This document shows positions 40,538 to 49,456 of a stretch of 64,000 bases of DNA, piece after piece (positions within the stretch are counted from its first letter, which is position 1; each line of letters starts with the position of its first letter). The notes under the pieces are model-generated. The model had not been told where the DNA came from. It ran no database searches and saw only the letters and a program-made list of their open reading frames with translations. Source of the DNA: Paenibacillus arenilitoris. Lineage in GTDB: Bacteria; Bacillota; Bacilli; Paenibacillales; Paenibacillaceae. Both the position numbers and the translations under genes were made by a program. The stretch lies in contig NZ_JACXIY010000032.1 of assembly GCF_014705655.1 (NCBI RefSeq), forward strand, positions 21,069-85,068, in the 5' to 3' direction.

Positions 40538-41299
40538 TTAATAAAACGACAGCACGGCGGCGATGCCCGAGCCGATCGCGAAAGCCGTCAGGAACGCCTC
40601 GGCTCCCTTCGACAGTCCGGATACGAGATGGCCCGCCATCAAGTCTCTGACCGCGGCCGTAATATGCAGGCCGGGAACGAGGGGCATGACGGCGCCAATA
40701 ATGATTTTGTCGAGGTCGAAGCCGAACCCGGCGCCGACGAACAGGACGGACATCGTCCCGATTAGCAGCGCGGTAAGGAATTCGGCGAAAAACTTGATCG
40801 GAACGACCCGGTGCAGCGTCACGAGAAACCAATACGCGGCGCCGCCCGCGGCGACGACGGGCAGGAAGTTCGGCCAGCCGCCGCCGAACATGAGCAGGAA
40901 GCAGCCGCTTGCGGCCGCGGCGGCGAGCACTTGCAGCCAGACCGGGTAGGCGGAAGCGGCTTCGTCGACCTCCTTGAGCAGCCGGTGCGCTTCGTCCGCT
41001 TCGAGCTCCCCGCCGCTGATTTTCCTCGAAATATCGTTAACCAGCGTCACCTTATGTAAATTCGTCGACCGTTCGGAGATCCGGATCAGCCTCGTCATTT
41101 GGGCCGCGCCGTCGATGGCGAAGATGATGCCCGTCGGCGTCACGAAGCTGTGCGAGCTCTCGATGCCGTAGGCTGTCGCGATGCGGACCATCGTGTCCTC
41201 GACGCGGTACGTTTCTCCGCCGTTTTGCAGCATGATTTTGCCGGCCAGCAGGCAGATTTGCGTAATGTCCTGGCTGGAGGGGGACAGGAGGCCGTTCAT
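40538..41299 (-). CDS. Threonine/serine exporter family, N-terminal half (YjjP/DUF1212)
   Basis: 253 residues: a cytoplasmic N-terminal domain (LLAGKIMLQNGGETYRVEDT, SFVTPTGIIFAI) then about five membrane helices (from about residue 115) ending with GAVMPLVPGLHITAAVRDLM, the DUF1212 signature. Works with the YjjB-like subunit as an amino-acid exporter in known cases. Its ATG overlaps the M20 hydrolase stop (ATGA), so products of the hydrolase could be the exported substrates. Confidence 0.85.
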   Translation of the reverse strand: MNGLLSPSSQDITQICLLAGKIMLQNGGETYRVEDTMVRIATAYGIESSHSFVTPTGIIFAIDGAAQMTRLIRISERSTNLHKVTLVNDISRKISGGELEADEAHRLLKEVDEAASAYPVWLQVLAAAAASGCFLLMFGGGWPNFLPVVAAGGAAYWFLVTLHRVVPIKFFAEFLTALLIGTMSVLFVGAGFGFDLDKIIIGAVMPLVPGLHITAAVRDLMAGHLVSGLSKGAEAFLTAFAIGSGIAAVLSFY

Positions 41300-42474
41300 G
41301 GCTTGCTGCTCTCGAATTCTTCGCGAATACGGGCCAGCAGGGCCGGGTCGGCGTACACGTCATAGGCCGTCGCCGCGAGCATCTTGGCGCCGAACAGCAT
41401 GCCGTCCAGGGCGTAATCCGTCATCGCCGCGTCCCGGAAACCTTCGGTATGCAAGAGCAGCTTCTCCTGCACGACCTGGACGTACGGATGAATCGCCGGG
41501 CAGCGGACGGATACGTTGCCGAGATCGAGCGAGCCGTGATCCTTCCCGGTTTCGATCCTCTCGGGCGCGATGCCCGCCTGGATCAGATTGGCGTTGAATT
41601 GCCCGGACAGCGTTTCGTTCGTCATCAGCTCGTCATAGGAATATTCGTACCGGCTGACCGTCAGCGTGCAGCCGGTCTGCAGGGCGGCTCCTTCCGCGCA
41701 GCGCAGCACCTTCGCGGTCAGCTCGTCCGTGTACGTCCTCGTCGCAGAACGGACATAGAACTTGGCCGACGCGTAATCGGGGATGATGTTCGGCGCCTGG
41801 CCGCCGTTGTCGATAATGCCGTGAATGCGGGCGTCGCTTCTCGTCTGCTGGCGCAGCGCGTTGATGCCGTTGAACAGCGAAATGACGGCGTCGAGCGCGT
41901 TCACGCCTTCGTGCGGGGAGGCGGCCGCGTGCGAAGCGGCGCCGGCATATTCGAAACGGAGCGCGTCGAGCGCGAGCGACTCGCCGGACCGTTCGAAGGC
42001 GTAGTACGGATGGGCCATGAGCGCAAAGTCGCAATCGTCGAACAAGCCGGCCTCGGCCATCGGCACCTTGGCGCCGCGGGTCTCCTCCGCGGGCGTGCCG
42101 TAGACGCGGATTTTGCCGCCGATGCCGCCGGCGTCGAGAGCCGCTTTCAAGCCGACCGCGGCGGCGATGCCCATGGAGGCGATCAGGTGGTGGCCGCAAG
42201 CATGCCCGAGCTCCGGCAGCGCGTCGTATTCGCATAGGAAGGCCGCCGTCGGGCCCGGCTTGCCGGTATCGTAGACGGCGAGGAAGGAGGTCGGGATGCC
42301 GAGCACCCCGCGCTCCACCTCGAAGCCGAACTGCGCCAGCTTGCCGCATAGGAGATCGGAAGCGAAAAATTCTTCGTGGCCGAGCTCTGGACGGCTGCCG
42401 ATCGAGCGGGAGACGTCGCGGAACGTATCCGCGTGATTGTCGATTTCCGCAAATAGCTGTCGTTTATGAGGCAT
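41296..42474 (-). CDS. M20 family amidohydrolase/peptidase (AbgB-like)
   Basis: 392 residues. Metal ligands are in HACGHHLIASMG and PAEETRGAKVPM; RPELGHEEFFASDLLCG and ALMAHPYYAFERS are typical of the amidohydrolases that include aminoacylases and p-aminobenzoyl-glutamate hydrolase. A dimerisation domain interrupts the catalytic part at about 185-295. AGGAGG precedes the ATG. First gene of an operon that continues with a split ThrE exporter and an APH-like kinase. Confidence 0.87.
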   Translation of the reverse strand: MPHKRQLFAEIDNHADTFRDVSRSIGSRPELGHEEFFASDLLCGKLAQFGFEVERGVLGIPTSFLAVYDTGKPGPTAAFLCEYDALPELGHACGHHLIASMGIAAAVGLKAALDAGGIGGKIRVYGTPAEETRGAKVPMAEAGLFDDCDFALMAHPYYAFERSGESLALDALRFEYAGAASHAAASPHEGVNALDAVISLFNGINALRQQTRSDARIHGIIDNGGQAPNIIPDYASAKFYVRSATRTYTDELTAKVLRCAEGAALQTGCTLTVSRYEYSYDELMTNETLSGQFNANLIQAGIAPERIETGKDHGSLDLGNVSVRCPAIHPYVQVVQEKLLLHTEGFRDAAMTDYALDGMLFGAKMLAATAYDVYADPALLARIREEFESSKP

Positions 42475-42913
42475 GGTCGGGTAACCTCCTATAATGGTCT
42501 GCGAAGCGGCTGGCGCTCCGGAAGGACGTATATACCTGCAGCGAAGGCTGAAACCGATTTAATTTCAATTTTTGCAACTAAGCGACCTAAATTGATCGGA
42601 TCGGGACGAATAGTTGCAGTTTCTGAAGTTATATCAACGATTTTAGGCGGTTGGACTCATGGCAGGAGCGAGTTATATCAAAATTTGAAATTGCAGCTCC
42701 CTTGATCGGTGCTATGCCGGCGTTAATTTCAAAAAGTGAAATTAATCGTGGCTTCCAGTGAAATTAATCGTGCCTTCCAGTGAAATCAATCGTGTCGTCC
42801 TTGGAAACGCTGAGCCCGCCGGACGATGCGGTACCTCGCAGGAATGTCGTCCTCCGGTGCATGGAGTCCGCAGGATGGTGCGTCCCGCGTACGGCTGTCC
42901 GTCCGAGCGGCGC
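42475..42913. other. Gene-free stretch with AT-rich repeats
   Basis: No gene seen. The middle (42550-42800) is far more AT-rich than its surroundings, with repeated TTGCAG, GTTATATCAA and TGAAATTAAT motifs, and ends in the 22-bp tandem repeat listed next. The first bases hold the ribosome binding site and presumed promoter of the M20 gene. Confidence 0.5.
42735..42794. repeat. 22-bp tandem repeat, three copies
   Basis: AGTGAAATTAATCGTG at 42735, 42757 and 42779 (third with one change), joined by the shared CTTCC linker, period 22 bp. Confidence 0.85.
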
Positions 42914-43732
42914 TCAACGGATGCCGTGGATCTTCTTGAACTGCTCCGGGCTCAGCCCCTCGATCCGGCGGAAGACGGAGCTGAAGTAACTGGGCGAATC
43001 GAAGCCGACGCGTCTCGCGATCTCGTGCATCTTGATCTCGCCCTCGCGGAACATCAGCTCCTTGCTGCGGTTGACGCGCTCCCGGTTCACGTATTCCATG
43101 GGCCGCATTTTCATCGCTTTCTTGAAGAGCAAGCACAAGTATTGCGGCGTCACGTCGATGCAAGCCGCCAAGTCCTTAATGGCGATCGGCTGATCGTAGT
43201 GCGATTCGATATAGTCGAATACCGGATGCAGCTTCAGCACGTTTTGCTCGACCGAATGGGAGCTGACCATAATAACCTTCATCAAATCAAGCAAAAACAT
43301 GTAGACGAGCTTGGAGCATTCGATGCCGAGAAAGGCGCGGCCGGACTGCGTCATCGCGTAAATGTTTTTCATGTGGGTGACGATCATGTCGTGGTCGGCC
43401 GTGGAATAGACGCCCGATTTCGTGATGCCCGCCTGCTTGAACAGCGTATCGGACAGCTCTCCCTTGAAGCTGAGCCAATGAATCTCCCAAGGCTCCTGCG
43501 TGGCAAAATAACGATGCGGCTCGTTCGGGAACAGGCAGAACCCTTGACCGGCGCGGACGGTCATTTTCTGATCGCCGACGTGAAGCTCGCCTGCCCCGGA
43601 CATAACTTGCAGCCATTGAAAATGCGGATACCCGCCGGGCCGGTCGATCGTCTCCTGGTTGTGCCAATGCCCGATACTCGTCAAATAGACCGGGAGTTCG
43701 GTGTCCGATTCCGTCAAGATCGGAAAAACCAT
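42914..43732 (-). CDS. AraC family transcriptional regulator, divergent from beta-galactosidase
   Basis: 272 residues from the ATG at 43732. Start is uncertain: AGGAGGT lies 17 bases upstream, a long distance, and ATG 43762 would give ten more residues. Cupin-type sensor (GGYPHFQWLQVMSGAGELHV, FCLFPNEPHRYF) and an AraC helix-turn-helix pair (IKDLAACIDVTPQYLCLLFK, MHEIARRVGFDSPSYFSSVF). Transcribed away from the GH42 gene with about 150 bases between starts, so it very probably controls it in response to a galactoside (inference). Confidence 0.85.
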   Translation of the reverse strand: MVFPILTESDTELPVYLTSIGHWHNQETIDRPGGYPHFQWLQVMSGAGELHVGDQKMTVRAGQGFCLFPNEPHRYFATQEPWEIHWLSFKGELSDTLFKQAGITKSGVYSTADHDMIVTHMKNIYAMTQSGRAFLGIECSKLVYMFLLDLMKVIMVSSHSVEQNVLKLHPVFDYIESHYDQPIAIKDLAACIDVTPQYLCLLFKKAMKMRPMEYVNRERVNRSKELMFREGEIKMHEIARRVGFDSPSYFSSVFRRIEGLSPEQFKKIHGIR

Positions 43733-43883
43733 CGTGTCGATAGTCGTTACCTCCTGTTTCATATCTTTAAAGCCATGCGAAAATACTATCATTTTATTGG
43801 ATTAAACGGCGAGTTATAATATGAATATCATTATAGTATATCCAATAATGGCAACAATCAAGACGAACCTGGAGGGAATGGAC

Positions 43884-45953
43884 ATGAGCAACAAATTTCC
43901 GCCGATCAGCGGCAAAATTCCGCAAATGCTGCATGGCGCAGACTATAATCCGGACCAGTGGCAAAAATACCCCGAGGTGCTCGAGGAAGACATCCGGCTC
44001 ATGAAACTGGCGCATTGCAACGTCATGTCCGTCGGCATCTTCGCCTGGGCGGCGCTTGAGCCCGAGGAAGGCGTATTCACGTTCGACTGGCTCGATTCGC
44101 TGCTCGACAAGTTCGCGGCAAGCGGCATTTATGCCCTGCTCGCGACGCCGAGCGGCGCGCGGCCGGCCTGGATGTCCCAGAAGTATCCCGAGGTGCTGCG
44201 CGTCGCTCAGAACGGCATCCGCAACCTTCACGGCGCGCGCCACAACCATTGTTTCAGCTCCCCGGTCTACCGCGAGAAAGTGAAAATCATGAATACGAAG
44301 CTCGCCGAGCGCTACGCGCATCACCCGGCGGTCATCGGCTGGCATATTTCCAACGAATACAGCGGCGAATGCCATTGCAACTACTGCGAGGAAGCGTTCA
44401 GGGGCTGGCTCCAAAACAAGTACGGCACGCTCGTAGCGCTTAACGACGCATGGTGGACGACGTTCTGGAGCCATACGTACACCGACTGGAGTCAGGTCGA
44501 ATCGCCGACGGCGCGCGGCGAGAAAGCGGTGCACGGTCAGAACGTCGACTGGAGACGGTTCGTGACCGACCAGACGGTCGACTTCTGCCGCAACGAAATC
44601 GAGCCGCTTCGCGCGGCGAACGGCGAGCTTCCGGTTACGACGAACTTCATGCTCGATTTCGAGCCGCTTAACTATTGGAAGTTCGCCGACCTGCTTGACG
44701 TGATCTCTTGGGACGCTTATCCGACGTGGCATGACAAAGGCGGCGACGAGAGCGAGCTGGCAGCCTGGATCGGCTTCAACCACGACGTGTTCCGCTCGCT
44801 GAAGGGCGGCAAGCCGTTCATGCTGATGGAGAGCACGCCGAGCATGACGAACTGGCAGCCGGTGAGCAAGCTTAAGCGTCCGGGCATGCACATGCTGTCC
44901 TCGCTGCAGGCGGTCGCGCACGGCTCCGACACGGTTCAATATTTCCAGTGGCGTAAGAGCAGAGGCTCCAGCGAGAAGCTGCACGGCGCCGTCGTCGACC
45001 ATGTCGGCCACGAGAACACGCGCGTCTTCCGCGACGTCGCCGAGCTGGGCGCAGCGCTCGGGAAGCTGTCGGAGGTCGTCGGCACTTCCGTCAAGCCGGA
45101 AGTCGCCCTCATCTATGATTGGGAGAACCGCTGGGCGGTCAAGGATTCGCAAGGCCCGCGCAACGGCGGCCTTCATTACGAGGAAACGGCGAAGCGCCAT
45201 TACCGTCCCTTCTGGGATTTGGGCGTGCCCGTCGACGTCATCGACTCGGAATGCGCCTTCGATTCGTACAAGCTGATCGTCGCGCCGATGCTGTACATGG
45301 TTCGACCGGGCGTCGGGGAGCGGATCGAGCGGTTCGTCGAGAACGGCGGCACGTTCGTCGCCACGTACTGGAGCGGAATCGTGGACGAGAACGACCTGTG
45401 CTTCCTGAACGGCTTCCCGGGACCGATGCGCAAGACGCTGGGCATTTGGTCGGAGGAAATCGACTCGCTGCATGACCATGATTCGAACCGCGTCGTCATG
45501 AACGACGGCAATGCGCTTGGCTTAAGCGGCGAATATTCGGCGCGGGAGCTTTGCGACCTGATCCACCTCGAAGGCGCCGAGGCGCTGGCCGTCTACGGAG
45601 AGGATTTTTATGCCGGACGTCCCGCGCTGACGATTAATAAGCTCGGCAAAGGGAAGGCCTACTATATCGCGTCGCGCAACGAAGCGGCGTTCACGAACGC
45701 GCTGCTTGCCCGGATCGTGGAGCAGGAAGGCATCAAGCGCGTTCTCGACTCGGAGCTGCCGCCAGGCGTTACGGCCCAGCTGCGGACGGACGGCGACAGC
45801 GACTATGTATTCGTGTCGAATTTTGGCGCGGAAGCCGCTTCGCTCAAGCTGGACGGCCGCCGCTACAGCGACCTGCTGTCGGGAGTAGATCTGGAAGGCA
45901 CATTGGCGCTGGACGCGTACAGCTGCCGGATTTTGAAACGCGAAACCAAATAA
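43884..45953 (+). CDS. GH42 beta-galactosidase
   Basis: 689 residues, glycoside hydrolase family 42, cytoplasmic (no signal peptide). The TIM barrel starts HGADYNPDQW; the acid/base Glu158 is in WHISNEYSGECHCNYC and the nucleophile Glu316 in PFMLMESTPSMTNW. CxC-type zinc Cys residues follow the acid/base, as in the family. The trimerisation domain (about 395-600) and a C-terminal beta domain follow. GGAGGG precedes the ATG at 43884. The acceptable substrates include galacto-oligosaccharides and plant-derived galactosides. Regulated probably by the divergent AraC protein; a TATAAT lies at 43815. Confidence 0.93.
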   Translation: MSNKFPPISGKIPQMLHGADYNPDQWQKYPEVLEEDIRLMKLAHCNVMSVGIFAWAALEPEEGVFTFDWLDSLLDKFAASGIYALLATPSGARPAWMSQKYPEVLRVAQNGIRNLHGARHNHCFSSPVYREKVKIMNTKLAERYAHHPAVIGWHISNEYSGECHCNYCEEAFRGWLQNKYGTLVALNDAWWTTFWSHTYTDWSQVESPTARGEKAVHGQNVDWRRFVTDQTVDFCRNEIEPLRAANGELPVTTNFMLDFEPLNYWKFADLLDVISWDAYPTWHDKGGDESELAAWIGFNHDVFRSLKGGKPFMLMESTPSMTNWQPVSKLKRPGMHMLSSLQAVAHGSDTVQYFQWRKSRGSSEKLHGAVVDHVGHENTRVFRDVAELGAALGKLSEVVGTSVKPEVALIYDWENRWAVKDSQGPRNGGLHYEETAKRHYRPFWDLGVPVDVIDSECAFDSYKLIVAPMLYMVRPGVGERIERFVENGGTFVATYWSGIVDENDLCFLNGFPGPMRKTLGIWSEEIDSLHDHDSNRVVMNDGNALGLSGEYSARELCDLIHLEGAEALAVYGEDFYAGRPALTINKLGKGKAYYIASRNEAAFTNALLARIVEQEGIKRVLDSELPPGVTAQLRTDGDSDYVFVSNFGAEAASLKLDGRRYSDLLSGVDLEGTLALDAYSCRILKRETK

Positions 45954-45971
45954 AGAGCATTTAAGCAGTTT

Positions 45972-46015
45972 AGCTGCGTGCAACGTACTTTCGTGCGTTG
46001 CGCGCAGCTTTTTTT
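45972..46015 (+). terminator. Terminator after the beta-galactosidase gene
   Basis: AGCTGCG-GCAACG/CGTTGC-CGCAGCT stem, loop TTTC region, followed by TTTTTTT. It isolates the following promoter from readthrough. Confidence 0.88.
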
Positions 46016-46021
46016 ATCGAG

Positions 46022-46075
46022 TTAACATTGCGATAACATTTCTGCTTATTGGTTTTAATGCTTCAGACCTATAGT
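46022..46075 (+). promoter_or_regulatory. Pho-box-like promoter of the CBS-chemoreceptor gene
   Basis: TTAACA (46022), ATAACA (46033), GCTTAT (46044) and TTAATG (46055), one every 11 bp, then the -10 TATAGT at 46070, 15 bases after the last unit. Two units match the TT(A/T/C)ACA Pho consensus closely. Confidence 0.6.
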
Positions 46076-46110
46076 TGGGAAATAGAGAGCATGAAAGGTA
46101 GGGTGATGGC

Positions 46111-47274
46111 ATGCGGGAAGCGGTATTGGAGAAGACTAAGGAAGCAGATTTGCCTGCGGAAGCAGATTTTCGGGAAAAAGGACAAGCTCCTGACCTTGTT
46201 CGTTCGAGCGTCCGGTTGACGGATTTCCTGCGGCAGGCGCCGACGGTCGCATCCGGGCAAAGCTGCAGGGAAGTCATAGCGGTATTCAAACGGGAGGCCG
46301 ACAGCGAATGCGTCGTCGTAACCGGCGAGCATGGGTCTCCGGTCGGATTGATGATGCGGAACCGGTTCTTCCTCAAGCTGGGCCACCGGTTCAGCGCCGA
46401 CTTGTTCTACGACAAGCCGATCGCGAAGCTGATGGACGATCATCCGTTGACGGTCGAAACGGACGGCGATCCCAGATTGCTCATCGACAGCGCGTTGAGC
46501 CGTGAGGACGGCGTCCTGTACGACTGCGTCATTGCGACTAGCCAAGGCAAGCTCTCCGGCATATTGACGGTTTCCGATCTGCTTAAGCTGTCTAGAAGTC
46601 TTCAGCAGGAGGCGCTGGACATGCAGATGAGAACGATTCGGTCGGCGGAGCGGCAAATGAACGAAATCGCGGGGGCGGTCAGCGGCGTGCGGGAATCGAC
46701 GGCGCAAGGCGAGACGCTCTCCGCCCAGATGGTCGACTTGACGCTGACGGGCAAAAACGAACTGGACAAAGTGACGAAGGCGTTCGAGGCGATTGCCGGT
46801 CATTCCCGCGTGCAGGAGGAGCGGATGAACGAGCTGCAGGCGGAAGCGGGCTCGATAAGCAAAGTATCCATCCTGATCAAGGAATTGGCGGAGCAAAGCA
46901 ATCTGCTGGCGCTTAACGCTTCGATCGAGGCGGCCCGCGCCGGCGAGCACGGCCGCGGCTTCGCGGTCGTTGCCGGCGAGGTCATGAAGCTGGCAAGCCA
47001 GACGAAGCAGTCGGCGAACGAAATAACGAAGCTGACGCGTACGATCGTTGACGCTATCGCGCATACGACAGAGCTGGCGCAAGCCGGGCGCTCCGAGACG
47101 GCGGCAAGCGAGGCGCACGTGCATGAAGCGGTGCAAGCCTTCAACCGGCTGTTCCGGGCGGCGGCGGACAACCGCGGCAGCGCGAGGCAGATCGGCTTGC
47201 TTGCTGACAAGGCGCAGCAGCAGTCGATTCATGTCGCGGCGGAAATGAACAAATTGCAGCAATTTTATATTTAA
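46111..47274 (+). CDS. Cytosolic CBS-domain methyl-accepting chemotaxis-like protein
   Basis: 387 residues without membrane helices or signal. Residues about 30-165 form a CBS pair (LRQAPTVASGQSCREVIAVF; VVTGEHGSPVGLMMRNRFFL; DKPIAKLMDDHPLTVETDGD). Residues about 180-387 are a chemoreceptor signalling domain with the conserved tip EQSNLLALNASIEAARAGEH followed by GRGFAVVAGEVMKLA. Soluble receptors of this kind can talk to CheA/CheW. The CBS part resembles the one in the GGDEF protein at 52.0 kb, including the (W/Y)-(N/D)-KPv..iMnD stretch. Its promoter has a Pho-like box and its stop lies inside the Pho box of pstS, suggesting a phosphate-linked role. Confidence 0.82.
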   Translation: MREAVLEKTKEADLPAEADFREKGQAPDLVRSSVRLTDFLRQAPTVASGQSCREVIAVFKREADSECVVVTGEHGSPVGLMMRNRFFLKLGHRFSADLFYDKPIAKLMDDHPLTVETDGDPRLLIDSALSREDGVLYDCVIATSQGKLSGILTVSDLLKLSRSLQQEALDMQMRTIRSAERQMNEIAGAVSGVRESTAQGETLSAQMVDLTLTGKNELDKVTKAFEAIAGHSRVQEERMNELQAEAGSISKVSILIKELAEQSNLLALNASIEAARAGEHGRGFAVVAGEVMKLASQTKQSANEITKLTRTIVDAIAHTTELAQAGRSETAASEAHVHEAVQAFNRLFRAAADNRGSARQIGLLADKAQQQSIHVAAEMNKLQQFYI

Positions 47275-47324
47275 CACGGAGTTTACAAAACCGGAATACC
47301 GGATTTACAAACGGCTAGTAGTAT
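47271..47324 (+). promoter_or_regulatory. Pho box and promoter of pstS
   Basis: TTAACA (47271), TTTACA (47282), GGAATA (47293) and TTTACA (47304), spaced exactly 11 bp, then TAGTAT (-10) at 47319, again 15 bases after the last unit. Three of four units match the PhoP-binding consensus perfectly. The first unit overlaps the stop codon of the upstream gene. Confidence 0.8.
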
Positions 47325-47374
47325 TAGAGACGCAGGGGCTGGCCCCGATAGATTACAATTGAGGAGTGGTAGAG

Positions 47375-48385
47375 TTGTTAAAGAAAAAAAGCTTTAAGGG
47401 GATCTTGATGTCGACTATGGTAGCTGCTTTGGTATTCGCGGCGGCATGCGGCAACAACGGTGGCGGCAACGAAACGGGCGGAGCATCCAACGCGCCTACC
47501 AACGCGGCAACGAACGAAGCTTCGAACGCTCCAACGGAAGAAGCGGCCAAACTGTCGGGCGAAATTAAAGTAGACGGCTCCAGCACCGTGTTCCCGCTGA
47601 CGGAAGCGGCTGCCGAAGAGTTTAACAAATTGCATCCGGACGTTCGCGTTCCTGTCGGCGTATCCGGCACGGGCGGCGGTTTCAAGCAGTTCTGCGCCGG
47701 CGAGATCGCAATCGCGGACGCTTCCCGTCCGATCAAAGAAGAAGAAGCGGCGGCTTGCAAAGAAGCAGGCATCGAGTATACAGAGCTTTCGGTAGCATTT
47801 GACGGATTGTCCGTCGTCGTAAGCAAAGAAAATGACTTCATCGACCACCTGACGGTTGAAGAGCTGAACAAAATTTTCGTAACGGGCAGCACGGTTGCCA
47901 CTTGGAAAGACGTTCGCGACTCGTTCCCTGCTGAACCGATCGTCATGTTCTCGCCAGGCGCAGATTCCGGCACTTACGACTACTTCAACGAAGCAATCCT
48001 TGATAAAGCAGGCATCCGCAACGACAAAGCGATCAGCTTCTCCGAGGACGACAACGCGCTCGTTCAAGGCGTATCCGGCAGCAAATACGGCATCGGCTAC
48101 TTCGGCTTCGCGTATTTCGAAGAAAACCAAGATAAGCTGAAGCTCGTTCCGATCGACGGCGGTACAGGTCCGATCGCGCCTTCGAACGAAACGATCAAAG
48201 ACGGCACTTACGCTCCGCTGTCCCGTCCGCTCTACATCTATTTGAACAACAAAGAGCTGGAGCGTCCGGAAGTGAAGGAATTCGCGAACTTCTACATCGA
48301 AAACATCGGATCGTTGGCTGGCGAAGTCGGCTATGTCGCGCTTCCAGACGAGAAATACGCCGAAGAAGCCGCAAAAATTCAATAA
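47375..48385 (+). CDS. pstS: Phosphate ABC transporter substrate-binding lipoprotein
   Basis: 336 residues from a TTG at 47375 (GAGGAG 8 bases ahead; an in-frame GTG at 47366 overlaps that site). Lipoprotein signal ends at VFAAAC, followed by an Asn/Ala/Thr-rich linker. The phosphate-binding motifs are VDGSSTVFPLTEAAAEEF, GTGGGFKQFCAGEIAIADAS and PGADSGTYDYF. It captures phosphate outside the membrane for PstCAB. It has its own terminator, so it is likely made in excess over the membrane parts. Confidence 0.95.
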   Translation: MLKKKSFKGILMSTMVAALVFAAACGNNGGGNETGGASNAPTNAATNEASNAPTEEAAKLSGEIKVDGSSTVFPLTEAAAEEFNKLHPDVRVPVGVSGTGGGFKQFCAGEIAIADASRPIKEEEAAACKEAGIEYTELSVAFDGLSVVVSKENDFIDHLTVEELNKIFVTGSTVATWKDVRDSFPAEPIVMFSPGADSGTYDYFNEAILDKAGIRNDKAISFSEDDNALVQGVSGSKYGIGYFGFAYFEENQDKLKLVPIDGGTGPIAPSNETIKDGTYAPLSRPLYIYLNNKELERPEVKEFANFYIENIGSLAGEVGYVALPDEKYAEEAAKIQ

Positions 48386-48419
48386 TCGAACTTAAATATC
48401 GCAACAAACGGCGCAAGGA

Positions 48420-48453
48420 AAAATGTGGTGTCTCGTGGGACATCACATTTTTC
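48420..48453 (+). terminator. Terminator between pstS and pstC
   Basis: AAAAATGTG/CACATTTTT stem extended by TGTC/GACA, with T-run, 34 bases after the pstS stop. Confidence 0.8.
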
Positions 48454-48464
48454 TCGACGCAAAT

Positions 48465-48481
48465 GTAAACGAATTGTAAAG
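48465..48481 (-). promoter_or_regulatory. Inverted pair of Pho hexamers before pstC
   Basis: TGTAAA at 48465 and 48476, 11 bp apart; read on the minus strand these are two perfect TTTACA units with a 5-bp spacer. They lie just after the pstS terminator and 20 bases before the pstC start. Confidence 0.5.
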
Positions 48482-48501
48482 GCAAGAGGGAGGACGCCGC
48501 C

Positions 48502-49455
48502 ATGCCAAGGCAAGAAGCGCTAACGGTTCGTCAATCGCAAACCGAAAGCAAGCAGGAATTATACAACTTCAAAAACAAGCGCGTAAGCGTCATGAATAAG
48601 CTGATGCCGGTTCTGCTGTTCCTATGCGCATCCGTATCGGTTCTTACGACAATCGGGATCGTCATTACGCTCATTACGGAAACTTACCAGTTTTTTCAGA
48701 AAATACCGATTTTCGATTTCTTGTTCGGAACCAAATGGTCTCCGCTCATTCCGCCGAAGAGCTTCGGCGTTCTCCCGTTATTGTCAGGTACGCTGATGAT
48801 CACCTTTATCGCCTGTCTGGTCGCGATTCCGATCGGTCTGGCGAGCGCCATCTACTTGTCGGAGTATGCGCCCAAGAAGGTCCGCAAAGTGATCAAGCCG
48901 ATTTTGGAAGTGCTCGCGGGCGTTCCGACGATCGTGTATGGTTATTTCGCCCTAAGTCTTATTACCCCTTTGATACAGAAGGTGTTCGACAGCGCCGGCG
49001 TATTCAACGCGCTGAGCGCCGGCATCGTCGTCGGCATCATGATCATTCCGATGGTATGCTCGCTTAGCGAAGACGCGATGTCCGCCGTACCGCGGAGCTT
49101 GCGCGACGGCGCTTATGCGCTTGGCGCGACCAGGCTCGAGGTGGCGCTGCGAATCGTCGTGCCGGCCGCCTTCTCGGGCATCGTCGCTTCGGCCGTGCTC
49201 GCCTTCTCCCGCGCGATCGGGGAGACGATGATCGTTACGGTAGCGGCGGGCTCGACGCCGAATATGACCGTGAACCCGCTGGACAGCATTCAGACGATGA
49301 CCGCCTATATCGTACAGGTCAGCTTGGGCGACACGCCTCACGGCACGGTTGAGTACGGATCGATCTTCGCCGTTGGCATGACGTTGTTCGTCATTACATT
49401 CCTACTCAATATTCTTGCCCAATTCATCGCGAGAAAATTTAGGGAGGAGTACTAA
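48502..49455 (+). CDS. pstC: Phosphate ABC transporter permease PstC
   Basis: 317 residues, six core membrane helices with an extra N-terminal cytoplasmic stretch. Family marks are FGTKWSPLIPPKSFGVLPLL, IYLSEYAPKKVRKVIKPILE, AGVPTIVYGYFAL and the docking loop VPRSLRDGAYALGATRLEVA. Good GAGGGAGGA ahead of the ATG. Followed 1 base later by the pstA start codon. Confidence 0.95.
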   Translation: MPRQEALTVRQSQTESKQELYNFKNKRVSVMNKLMPVLLFLCASVSVLTTIGIVITLITETYQFFQKIPIFDFLFGTKWSPLIPPKSFGVLPLLSGTLMITFIACLVAIPIGLASAIYLSEYAPKKVRKVIKPILEVLAGVPTIVYGYFALSLITPLIQKVFDSAGVFNALSAGIVVGIMIIPMVCSLSEDAMSAVPRSLRDGAYALGATRLEVALRIVVPAAFSGIVASAVLAFSRAIGETMIVTVAAGSTPNMTVNPLDSIQTMTAYIVQVSLGDTPHGTVEYGSIFAVGMTLFVITFLLNILAQFIARKFREEY

Positions 49456-49456
49456 G

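Noticed and set aside
43794..45479. Long minus-strand frame (561 codons) opposite the beta-galactosidase
   Set aside because: Shadow of GH42; the plus strand has both catalytic Glu motifs.
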